A program made the translations under genes and the position numbers. A DNA stretch of 64,000 nt, from positions 636,064-700,063 of the forward strand of contig JACGCM010002202.1 in NCBI GenBank assembly GCA_014058105.1. Reading direction: 5' to 3'. Below, in pieces: positions 1 to 9,951 of this stretch. The first letter of the stretch is position 1. Each line of letters opens with the position of its first letter. Source of the stretch: Kingdonia uniflora. Its lineage: Eukaryota; Streptophyta; Magnoliopsida; Ranunculales; Circaeasteraceae. The notes under the pieces were generated by a model that did not search any database, was not told the origin of the DNA, and saw nothing but the letters and a program-made list of their open reading frames with translations.

Positions 1-930
1 CAGAGAGCAGGAGAACATGTTAGTATAATCTTCTTTGCAGATCCAGTTATTGATCATAGTTAATTGTATAATATTCTAATATGAATAAGTTGACATGTTC
101 CCTAGAAATTTGACCCATAGGCAATTTTCGTTCGAACGAGTTGACATGTCCCCTGGAAATTTGGCCCATAGACAATTTCGTTCGAACGAGTTTTCTTGTC
201 GTTCGAACGAGTTGACATGTCTCCTGAAAATTTGGCCCATAGACAATTGTCGTTCGAACGAATTGTCAACTTTCTAGGGTTTTGGACCAAATTCGACGTA
301 AGTCGTTCGAACGACATTAGTTCTCGTTCAAACGAATCTCGAGAGAAATTGGTTTACTATTTAACTAAACTATGTTTCTTTTTCTCTCCCGGTCTTTGTT
401 TTTGAAAAACCTTTATTTTTTGAAAAGCTCAAAACTCATTTATCAGAGAGTGTGAATTCAATATCAATCAAGCATCTTCTAATCTTGAGATTGATGTTGA
501 GTTAGTTTTTCAATATTTCCTACATATTGTTGAAGATGATCCTTGGTGTGAGATCAAAAAGGGCTGTTGCAAGAACAGAAGAAGATTCTTGGTGAGAGAT
601 CAAGAAGGGTTGTTGCAAGAACATAAGAAGAATGAGTGTGAAGCTTTAGTCAGAAGAGAGATAATCTTGAGACTAGGTTATGAAGATTGTAAGTGTAATT
701 CAGATTAAACTCTTTCTGATTAGTGGATTTTTAGTTGTCGATTTCATCGACAACGACCTGTGGTTTTTCTCCCGTGTAAAGAGTTTCCACAGGGTAAACA
801 ATTGCATGTGTCTTTTAATTTCTTGTCTTTACTTTTGATTTTTTATGTGTTAATCATAGATCATTAATTGATAGGAATAGTTCTGACCTAATTTATCGAA
901 ATACATTAAATACGAGCACATATAATTTCA
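1..930 (+). mobile_element. Right part of a SIRE/Maximus-type copia LTR
   Basis: The first 930 bases read like the 3' two thirds of a long copia LTR. An upstream zone carries TTCGAA palindromes. It is followed by a long AG-rich transcribed-type stretch and a block (about 736-800) with a short inverted repeat around gtcgatttcatcgac and a phrase on 'cctgtggtttttctcc...ccacaggg'. The same order and phrasing occur, on the other strand, in the two LTRs of the gag-only element at 45884-51720. The right edge ends in ...aatttca at 930. No tRNA-Met primer site follows, so this is a 3' LTR or a solo LTR. It abuts LINE sequence at 931, so it was inserted into that LINE. The left edge lies outside the window. 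Confidence 0.65.
89..261 (+). repeat. Three tandem ~51-bp repeats each ending in CGTTCGAACGA
   Basis: Units at 89-139, 140-189 and 211-261 all begin gttgacatgt, contain a 'ttggcccatagacaat'-like core and end in the palindrome-bearing cgttcgaacga. A 21-bp fragment (190-210) with the same end sits between units two and three. Two further copies of the palindrome follow at about 302-315 and, with one change, about 327-338. This is the U3-like part of the LTR described at 1-930. Confidence 0.85.
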
Positions 931-1180
931 ACTTTCTCCCACTTCAGTGTCACTCCTTTCCGCTTTGTCGGGTCTCCCATCCAGATATAGTTCCTAATGA
1001 TGTTGTCCCCCTCTTTGATAAGTGACCGATGCCACTTGTAAATTGCCATATTATGAATGAGGATACTGTTAAGGACAGACTTTGCTAGAGTAACTCTTCT
1101 CTAAAAAGAAATCATGCTTCCAGTCCAGCTGTTAGCCCTCATTCGGATCTTTTCAATAAACGATATGATTTCATCATCAC
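931..1180 (-). pseudogene. LINE reverse transcriptase C-terminal fragment
   Basis: The minus strand translates to a LINE ORF2 stretch. It starts IIESFIEKIRMRANSW, runs through RRVTLAKSVLNSILIHNMAIYKW and GDPTKRKGVTLKW (shown in parts), and ends KWEKV at 931. It aligns by eye with the stretch of the complete LINE at about 26660-26880 (RVVLAKSILTSIP, MAIYKWPQSLIKEGD, GDPTKRKGITLRWEKL). This is the thumb/connection region just after the RT palm. Only about 80 residues remain. The fragment is cut at 931 by the LTR and fades into MITE-like sequence near 1190. Confidence 0.75.
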
Positions 1181-1198
1181 TAATTAATTTTGATTATA

Positions 1199-1500
1199 GG
1201 GCGGCCGTGACTATAGGCGTAAGAGGCGGCCGCCTAGGGCTTCCGATTTGTAACGTAAATTTGGGGCCTCCAAATGGTAAATTAATACATAAAAAATGGC
1301 CCCAAAAATAAAAAAAATAAAAAATTTGTATTGTTGGTTTACAATAATAGACTCACAGTAAGGTAAGATGTTTAAACCCTCACCTTATTTACAAATTTCA
1401 TCAAAAATTTACAATTAACTATGCTCTACCAATTGCGGGTGCCTTATTTTCAGACCTCGCCTAGGGCCCCCTAAACCTCAGGGTCGGTCGTGTCCATACC
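1199..1500. mobile_element. Non-autonomous hAT-like MITE upstream of NEF1
   Basis: A 300-bp block has GC-rich ends in an AT-rich interior. The left end reads agggcggccgtgacta followed by gcggccgcctagggc. The right end, read on the minus strand, is acgaccgaccctgaggttt followed by gggggccctaggcg. This GGCCG...CCTGAGG/CCTAGGC pattern is typical of hAT elements with ZMYM1-like transposases. It resembles the terminus at about 15568 in this window (atggccgtccttagaggttttag). No coding capacity and no clear 8-bp target duplication are seen, so the limits are approximate. Confidence 0.45.
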
Positions 1501-1729
1501 AAGGGTTTTTTTAAACCCGATTAATCCCCAAAAATTATATTAACGACCCAATTAATATGAGAATAATCCCTCTGAACTTTTAATTATATAAAACCCAAAT
1601 TACCTGAAAAAATCTCCGCGCCCGATAGCGTGACAAAAATCATCTCAAAATGCCAATACATTCACCAAATTTCATTCAAAAAAATCATCATTCCATCATG
1701 ACTAATAACTAATTTTGATTACAAACGTA

Positions 1730-1862
1730 GTGAGTCACTCACACGAACACACTCACCTACACCACTGGATCTCTCTCTCTCTTCAACGCTTACAGACACA
1801 TACACACACAAGTCAATCACTCACCGAGTCGTGACTCGTCCCTCCCGAGTTACCGATCCACA
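1730..1862 (+). promoter_or_regulatory. NEF1 5' leader with CT microsatellite
   Basis: The stretch before the NEF1 start is rich in C, A and T, with ctctctctctctctt near 1770 and acacatacacacacaag near 1796. These are common in plant core promoters and 5' leaders. The start codon context is ccacaATGATG. I cannot place the transcription start; a clear TATA box was not identified. Confidence 0.4.
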
Positions 1863-4800
1863 ATGATGCCACCAGAGATCCAAACTCGTCCCTACCGAAC
1901 TCACATCTCATCATCCATTAGTGCTCCAACCTTCTCAACCTTCAATGGTGGTTTCTCACCCGAACCAAGCCCTAATCGATCATCATCATCATCATCAACA
2001 AACCCTAGATTTGCCCTGTCATCGTTCCTCCACAACGCTCGAATCGCGGTCGCTCTCGTCCCTTGTGCTCTCTTCCTCCTCGACCTCGGTGGAACACCTG
2101 TTGCCCTAACGGTAACCCTAGGTTTGATGATCTCTTACATTCTTGATTCGTTGAGTTTTAGGTACGCGTCGTTCTTTGGGGTTTGGTTTACTTTGATTGC
2201 TGCTCAAATGACGTTTTTCTTTAGTTGTGATTTGATGAGTTTGTTTAATTCGGTGACGATTGCGCTTGCCGCGATGTTGTTATGTGCGGAGACTAATTTT
2301 ATGATTGGGGTTTGGGTTTCGCTTCAGTTTAAGTGGATTCAGATTGAGAATCCGTCGATTGTGTTGGCGTTGGAGAGGTTGTTGTTTGCGTGTTTGCCGA
2401 TTACGTCGTCGGCGTTGTTTACTTGGGCGACGATATCCGCGGTTGGTATGGTTAATGCGAGTTATTATTTGATGATTTTCTCTTGTTTGTTTTATTGGTT
2501 GTTTTCCATTCCGAGAGTTTCGTCGTATAAAAGTAAGCTTGAGGTAGCTTATCATGGTGGAGAAGTGCCTGATGAGAACTTAATACTTGGGCCACTTGAG
2601 AATTGTGTTCATACATTGTACCTATTGTTTTGCCCCTTGATGTTTCATATTGCTTCGCATCACTCCATTTTGTTCTCGTCGGTTTCGGATATGTTTTTGT
2701 TGTTCTTTGTGCCATTTTTGTTCCAATTGTATGCGTCAACGAGGGGTGCGTTACGATGGGTTTCGAAGAATAATAATCATTTGCAGAGTATTCGTGTGGT
2801 TAATGGGGCTGTGGCGTTGGTTGTTGTTGTGATTTGTTTGGAGATTAGGGTTGTTTTCCATTCGTTTGGACGGTATATACAAGTGGCACCACCAATGAAT
2901 TATTTGCTTGTGACTGTTGCGATGTTGGGAGGGGCTTCTGCAGTTGGGGCTTATGCTGTTGGTATGATTAGTGATGCATTTAGCTCTGTCGCGTTTACGG
3001 CATTGACGGTTTTAGTTAGCGCAGCTGGTGCTATCGTCGTTGGCTTCCCCTTAATGGTATGTATTTGAAATCACTTTATTAGGTCAATAGCTCATCTTTC
3101 TGGCTGATTTAACTTTTATTTATCCTATTAGAGAAGTAAGACCTGTGTATAATCACTTAATGTACTGGTAACATCTATCAAATTTGGACGAATAATAGAA
3201 AATTACATAAACGTGGGCTACTAGTAGCTCCATAAACTCCAAGGTTCAAATGAAATGTATACTCGAACACCTCAAGTTGGAATTCATACAACTCCAGTGA
3301 TAATCGTAGGTGAGTTTTGGCAGAGGTTGGAAGTCCTCAAAGCAAAAGTTGTTGAGATCTAGGATAGGGAAATTTTGGTAGGGTGAGTGAAATTGAAATT
3401 TTTTGGAGTATATATACTATATTTATATACTTCTACCATCCTACTTATAAGAATTAAAATGATAGGCATTTAGATTTTATAAGAAGCAAAGATATTAAGA
3501 GCCATTTAAGCTTTGAGAGTTTGCAGGTGTGAGAAATGTGAAGATAGCTGACGGCATAAAAGTTCATATCTACCAACTGCTACCGGAGGTGGCATGCCAA
3601 CTTTAGTCCTTTTGAGTGGAGTATGGAGGGATGGACCAGGTTGTGTGGTCTGCCACAAACTCATGTTCATTAGCACAAACAGAGATCTTTTTAACTCATT
3701 TCTGACATGGTCCTAAAGAAAATTATACTCTTTTATTATGACCTTCTTTCAGGAGCTACACATGAGCTATCACAAATTAGAGAGTCCATTTTTATAAAAG
3801 GTCGCTAGACTTTACCAATGGGATAAGTGGCAGTTAGGCCTCAAGTTTGGTGGTTTAAGTCATTCCTTTCTTTATGATGCTTTTGGAGGTTATTCAAGAA
3901 GATCTGGTGCATGGGTTGCAGATTTAAAACCTCATACCATTTTCGCTGGAGGCTTACCCATGTTCGGGACAATTATACTTCTTGAATTTGTACATATTAT
4001 TTACGTATAAGAAAGTATTTATGAAATTTAGTTACTAAGGTGTTGGACTTCTAGGAAGAAAATAGTAATAAGACAGTTTTTTCATCCAAGACTGTTGGGT
4101 AAGATAGCAATCTGAAAAGTAGCTTCCAATCTCTTAAAATGATAATGATGCAATTCAAGCAGAAACCCCTCTTCATTTACTTCCTCTCTATTTATCTACT
4201 TCCTGAAGGCCAATTCTAAACCCAGGTTTGTGTAAATGGAAGCTAAATATCCAGTATTTAGCAAAATACTGCAGCGTCCCTTATTTGTACTTTTGCGAAA
4301 TTAGTGCAATATGCTGCAGGGGACACTTAACAAGAGGGCGAGTTTGAGTGTTTTCCCTCTTTTTTTTCTCACGAGCCAAATACTTTGAAATTGGTTTTCT
4401 GGGAAGATGTAGTCATATCATAGTATAGTAGATTGTTCCTGAAAGCATAGTATAGTAGATTGCGCCAATAAATATAAGTTTTTGTTCACTAGTTTACTGG
4501 TCCTCTATGCTAAAGCGACCATACTTGAAGATTGTACTCATCAGTCATAATCCTTTGGTCAGAAACATATAGTCTAAGATCTTGTGTGCGATGTTTAGCG
4601 TTTAAATTCAGCTTCTGATCATTTTTCGACTTTTGTCTGTACTTGGAATATTTGAGTTTGTTGCTGAGTTATATGCTGTGACTAAGTTGACTATTAGTAT
4701 TAGATGACCTCTATGAGCATTTACATCATATAATAACATACAATGTTCTTACCTTTATCCTGCAGTTTCTTCCGCTTCCTTTGGTATCTGGATTCTATTT

Positions 4801-7483
4801 AGCTAGATTTTTCACAAAGAAGAGTTTGCCCTCATATTTTGCGTTTGTTCTGCTTGCAAGCTTGATGGTAATGTGGTTTGTTCTACAAAATTTCTGGGAT
4901 CTCAACATATGGTTGGCTGGGATGTCTCTGAAATCCTTCTGTAAGCTTATTGTTGCAGATGTGATCCTTGCTATGTCTGTTCCTGGTATCGCGCTTCTTC
5001 CATCTAAACTCCGTTTTCTCACAGAGTTGGGTGTTATCAGCCACGCGTTGCTTTTGTGCCACATAGAGAACCGCTTTTTTAATTATTCCAACATGTACTA
5101 CTTTGGTGACGAGGATGTGATGTATCCAAGCTACATGGTTATATCTACAACTTTTGTGGGCTTGGCTCTGGCAAGGAAACTAGTTGCTGATCAACGTATC
5201 GGACAAAAGGCATTATGGATCTTAACCTGTCTATATTTTTCGAAGCTTGCCATGTTGTTTATAACATCGAAGTCTGTTCTATGGGTGTCAGCTGTTCTTC
5301 TACTGGCTGTCTCTCCTCCTTTGCTGCTTTACAAGTATTTAGTAACCTATGCCATCTACTCTCTTTTTTTCTTGAGAAGTTGTTGACTATAGGGTTACCC
5401 CTAAAAGGTTCACTTTTTCTCTTCCATTTAATTTTTTACTTTTGGTTTTGCTCACTAGTGTTCTACGGAATTTTGTAGGGAGAAGATAAAAGGTGCATCT
5501 AAAATGAAAGCTTGGCAGGGATATGTACATGCTGGTACAGTTGCTCTTTCTACTTGGTTTTGCCGTGAAACAATATTTGAGGTTCTACAATGGTGGAATG
5601 GGAGATCTCCATCGAATGGCCTACTTCTGGGATTCTGTATTGTTCTAACGGGAGTAGCTTGCATACCCATAGTTGCTCTACACTTCTCTCATGTCCAGGT
5701 ATTCACTTTTCTACATTGATCCTCATTATTTCGTTAATAGTAACATTTGCAAAAAGTTGGTAGTCAACAGAGCTCTTTAACTTTTTGATTTATTTCGGTG
5801 TGATTAATTTTTTTTTTGTCCCCGACTTTCATCTAGATTGTCCATATTTTTTATTTAAAACACCTCCTTTCATGAACTTATTTCCATATACAGTACTTAT
5901 AAAACATCTGTCATTTTTCTTAGACTTTTTACTTGCATTGATTTTTTTTTCTTCCAAAATATAGCTTTGGTAAGGAAACTAGAATTTTGAAAACAAAATT
6001 TTTTAGTAGTAATATTTGCAAAATGGGTAGAGATGTGAAAAAGTTTCACCCTTTTTGATTATTTCTTTTCTTCTATGTTTGGTGATACTTAATTTATAGC
6101 TCTTTTTTCATGATTGTGCAGTCTGCAAAGAGATGCCTAGTGCTCGTTGTGGCAACCGGACTACTATTTATCCTCTTGCAACCACCGATTCCATTATCAT
6201 GGGCTTTTGGTTCAGACTTAATATGGGCGGCCCACCAGTCCGCGGACGACATTTCCATCTACGGATTTATAGCATCAAAGCCTACATGGCCATCATGGCT
6301 ACTCATTGCAGCGGTCTTGCTAACGCTTGCAGCAGTTACCTCCATCATTCCTGTCAAATATATAGTTGAGTTGAGAGTGTTTTACGCGATTGGGGTCGGA
6401 CTTGCATTGGGAATCTACATCTCTGCCGAATATTTCCTCCAAGCGACAATGCTCCATGCTCTAATTGTTGTAACTTCAGTCTGCACATCTGTATTTGTTG
6501 TCTTCACTCATTTCCCATCTGCTTGGAGCGCAAGGCTCCTACCATGGGTGTTTGCTCTACTTGTGGCTCTCTTCCCAGTCACATATTTATTAGAAGGTCA
6601 AGTGAGAGCGAAAGATTTCTTTGGAGATAATATACTTGGAGATGTGGGAGAAGAAGACAACAAGCTCATTACACTATTAGCAGTTGAAGGGTCAAGGACA
6701 TCTCTTCTAGGGTTATATGCCGCAATCTTCATGCTTATAGCACTAGAGATAAAGTTTGAACTCGCATCTTTGATACGAGAGAAGGTTCAAGATAGAGGTG
6801 TGGGTACCTCACATACTCGATCAGGTAGAAGCAACTCCATCAGTTCTGCTACTTTCCCTCCTAAAATGAGACTCAATCAACAAAGAAGGGCATCAACTGT
6901 CCCCACCTTCACTATCAAAAGACTGGTGGCTGAAGGTGCTTGGATGCCGTCAGTTGGTAATGTTGCAACGATCATGTGCTTTGCTATATGTTTAATCCTA
7001 AACGTTACTCTCACGGGTGGCTCAAACCGTGCAATTTTCTTCCTCGCACCGATTTTGCTTCTTCTCAACCAGGACTCAGACTTTGTTTCTGGATTCAAAG
7101 ATCGGCAAAGATATTTCCCCGTGACAGTTGTCGTCTCTGGGTATTTGGTCTTGACAGCTATTTACAGAATATACGAAGAAGTTTGGCATGGAAACGCTGG
7201 GTGGGGTTTGGAGATCGGAGGGCCTGACTGGTTCTTTGCGGTTAAGAATATGGCTCTCCTCATACTTACTTTTCCCAGTCAGATTCTCTTTAATCGGTTC
7301 GTATGGACTTTCACGAAACAGACAGACTCAACTCCGTTGCTTACAATGCCCCTTAATCTACCTTCTATCATAATAACTGATGTGATCAAGGTGAAGATAT
7401 TGGGGTTGTTAGGAATTATTTATTCCTTGACCCAGTATCTAATCTCTAGACAACTTCATATTACGGGCTTGAAGTATATTTAA
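1863..7483 (+). CDS. NEF1: NEF1-like multi-pass plastid membrane protein (no exine formation 1)
   Basis: Four exons join in frame: 1863-3056, 4766-5334, 5479-5698 and 6122-7483. Together they give about 1,114 codons, close to the Arabidopsis NEF1 length as I recall it. All introns are GT-AG: phase 0 at exon 1/2, two bases carried over at exon 2/3, phase 0 at exon 3/4. The start MMPPEIQTRP, a Ser-rich N-terminus (residues about 18-55), then more than a dozen hydrophobic segments, and the end LGIIYSLTQYLISRQ...GLKYI match the NEF1 family. Arabidopsis NEF1 is reported as a plastid integral membrane protein needed for plastid lipid and sporopollenin-exine formation in tapetum and pollen. No frameshift or internal stop is seen, so the gene looks functional. 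Upstream lie only transposon remnants; about 1.3 kb downstream begins the copia-R complex. Confidence 0.93.
3057..4765 (+). other. NEF1 intron 1 (1.7 kb)
   Basis: Donor gtatgt at 3057, acceptor ctgcag at 4765. The exon boundaries restore the reading frame ...GFPLM / FLPLPLVSGF. The intron is AT-rich. I saw no coding remnant or clear transposon in it; short direct repeats such as 'catagtatagtagatt' near 4418 and 4446 are the only structure noticed. The other introns are 5335-5478 and 5699-6121. Confidence 0.85.
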
Positions 7484-8818
7484 ATGATACATTACTCTGT
7501 AACATACCTTAGGGCAGTTTTTTCAAGTGAGATGTGCAATTTCAAGTTTTGCCCTTTTTATTTTTTATTTTTTGCAAGGCAAGCCCGGTTATACTTCCGA
7601 CTATTTATAGTACTTCTGACTTTTGTGCTAGTACAGTTAGAAACCAACACCCAGTTCCGATGCCACTCTTTTCTATCAATCTTTAACCTGCAGAATCCAA
7701 ATAGCTTCTGAGCCAGAACCATCAAGTTAGAGTTGCAGCTAAATCTAGAATGGAGGTCAACAACAGCCCAGGTTGGTAAACTTCACTGGTTTGTGTCCAT
7801 GGATCAGGAGAATGATTTGATGGGCGAGTTTATAGAGAAGTGTGAGATGTTTACAAGCAGATTCTTGAATTGGTACTACAGTTAACAATTCAGTGAAAAC
7901 AACTTTTCTGAACCAGGATTGTTTGCTCTGAAAAAAAATCCTTTGTTGGTTCAAACAGCTATTCTTCTGTTCAAAAGATAATAGGTTTCCGTGGAGGATA
8001 TTCTGAAGGTTTCCCTCAAATTGTAAGGGCCCTATGTTTTTATTTTGAGCAATGTTAGAAATTTCAAGTGCTCTTATATCCTATTATGTCAAGGATTTTA
8101 TGAGGGGTGTAAGGCTTATGAGGGATTCTTGATTTTGTAGAGTTTGGAGACTAATGTTGAGGGATCTTGAGACGTTCAAAGATGTGTAGTGCAACTTTTG
8201 CAGCGAGATCTGATAATTTTGTTGGGTGGATTGTTACTTGTGACTTTTGTGAGGCGTGGTTTCCTTCATAACGTTAATAACACAATTTATCAACTAGTAC
8301 GCAAGAAAGATCTTTCAAACAAATAGGCACCCAAACTACAGCCCCTGCAATGTTGAATCAACTGTTGTAAACACGACTGACGCAGAAAAAAAAGTAGATT
8401 TGCATGTATGTATAAGCCATTAGACATGACATGTCTTGAGTCTAAATTGGACCTGCTTAATTTTCACAAAGCCTACAAGCAAAGTTTATCTTTTGCCACC
8501 TGAAACGTGAATGTTTCTTTCCAGAACATGAGTATCTTCTGGCTTGCTTACTAGGCCACTACTGTCGCGAAATTTAAATATCTAATAATGTAGTTATATT
8601 CGTATTCCTCTGTGTTGCAGTAAATTCAGCCAATTTTCAAGTACCAACTGCAGAATAAGCCAATTTTCAAGCTTCCGGAAAACTTATTCGGCTATCTGCA
8701 AGAATGCAATTCTTTGGCAATCTAGGAAACACTTAAACAGATCTGCAACTTCTGTGGAAAAAAAAAATTCTCTTTAAAACTCCAAAAAAAAACAATTCTC
8801 TGTAAAACACTGAAACTC
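7484..8818. other. NEF1 3' UTR and intergenic sequence
   Basis: No gene is recognised here. The first few hundred bases probably contain the NEF1 3' untranslated region, but no poly(A) signal could be chosen with confidence. A short direct repeat ('gccaattttcaag' at about 8629 and 8658) and A-runs near 8758-8795 are the only features noticed. It ends at the CAACT target duplication (8819-8823) of copia-R. Confidence 0.6.
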
Positions 8819-8823
8819 CAACT

Positions 8824-9064
8824 TGTTCTAAGATAACACCTAAACAATCAAAGAGAGAGAGAGAGAGAAAGCAATTAATTCTTGAGTTATAGGTTACAAT
8901 GAGAGGCACAAAGCCTATATATAGAACTCTCTTAAACCCCTAAACCTAGGAGATGATTTCTCCACCAAGTAATCTCTAGTGTGTATCTGTAGGAGTGACG
9001 TGGCATTTTGGATGGGCTCCCAAATCACATGTAGGTCCCACGGTGGATCGAAGCAATTTGGATA
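8824..9064 (-). repeat. copia-R 3' LTR, first piece
   Basis: It starts tgttctaagataac on the + strand, contains a GA microsatellite (about 8850-8868) and the phrase gaggcacaaagcctatatata, and stops at the copia-1 insertion. It matches 42852-43100 closely by eye. The remaining 31 bp of the LTR lie at 15425-15455. The intact copy at 43110-43156 serves as an empty-site reference for copia-1. Confidence 0.85.
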
Positions 9065-9902
9065 TGTTAGAAAAAACGCATGTCTTTTATTTGTGGTTTG
9101 AATAAAACCTTGGTGATTACTGTTAGTTCCACATTGGATAAGTGAAAAGAGTATTTTCACTTTATATTGGGTTACACGTATATAACATGTGTAAATAAGT
9201 GGTGCCATCACAAGTGTGTTAGGCGAGTGTGTGAAGGCTTGCTATGGGGACACCCATGGGCTTGCGTTCTATTCGAATAAATCTGGCAGGAAGAATCTAT
9301 TCGAATAGATTATAATTTTATTCGAATAAATCTTGCAATAATAAATGTATTCGAACAAAAATAGATTATATTCAAGGAAAAATCTATTCGAATAGATTAT
9401 ATTCAAGGAAAAATCTATTCGAATAGATTATGATTATATTCGAATAAATCTTGCAGCAATAAATGTATTCAAACAGAAATAGATTCTATTCGAATAAAAC
9501 ATGCAGTTACTCTTCAAGAGACACCTTCTCCTTTATTTAAATCATTATTCTTGATGTGTTTGACATACAGAAAACATTCCCGCATCTCCTTTATTTAAAT
9601 CATTATTCTTGATGTGTTTGACACACAAAAATCATTCCCGCATCTTATTCCTCCTCTTCGAAATTTGATTACTTCTTCAGAGTGAAATCACAGATAGTTC
9701 GACAGGTGTATCAACTTGAATGCTTCAAGTCTATACGATTTGATCGTTGTATCTTGGGAGACAGGCACCGTCAAACTGTGAAACACCATACGCAGGGTAA
9801 AATCTGTCTTAAGGAAATTACAATGACTGCAAGCCTCGATATTCAGTTTTTCCATTTCCTTTTCATTCATCTTCATCTTCAAATTTGAATACATGTTCTA
9901 CA
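9065..9902 (+). repeat. copia-1 5' LTR (838 bp) with ATTCGAAT array
   Basis: It starts tgttagaaaaaacgc and ends atgttctaca. Positions 9265-9502 hold about eight copies of the palindrome TTCGAA in the context ctATTCGAATag/a. A 58-bp tandem duplication follows (9529-9644), then the likely R/U5 part. It is shorter than the 3' LTR because the segment corresponding to about 15017-15098 is missing and the array is shorter. Confidence 0.88.
9529..9644 (+). promoter_or_regulatory. 58-bp tandem duplication carrying TATA-like motif in copia-1 5' LTR
   Basis: Units 9529-9586 and 9587-9644 are near identical and each contains tcctttatttaaatcatt, a TATA-like sequence, followed by ...cattcccgcatc. The 3' LTR has a single copy (about 15109-15166). 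If this is the core promoter, the 5' LTR carries it twice. The promoter role is inferred from position and composition only. Confidence 0.5.
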
Positions 9903-9918
9903 ATCTTAAGACAGATTT
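9903..9918 (+). other. copia-1 candidate primer binding site, self-complementary to its LTR
   Basis: Directly after the 5' LTR end the sequence is at followed by cttaagacagattt (9905-9918). This is not the usual tRNA-iMet site (TGGTATCAGAG). It is a perfect 14-base reverse complement of aaatctgtcttaag at 9800-9813 inside the same LTR; the 3' LTR keeps that sequence too, near 15321-15334. Position argues for a primer site and complementarity argues for self-priming; both are inference. Confidence 0.5.
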
Positions 9919-9951
9919 AAACAACTCTTCTTTGTGTTCAACTTTTGTGAA

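Noticed and set aside
89..345. Evenly repeated palindromic motif at the window start as a CRISPR array
   Set aside because: Plant DNA, the spacers are themselves repeated, and the same kind of array lies inside LTRs.
9265..9502. TTCGAA array as heat-shock elements
   Set aside because: Heat-shock elements need TTCnnGAA spacing; here TTC and GAA are directly joined.
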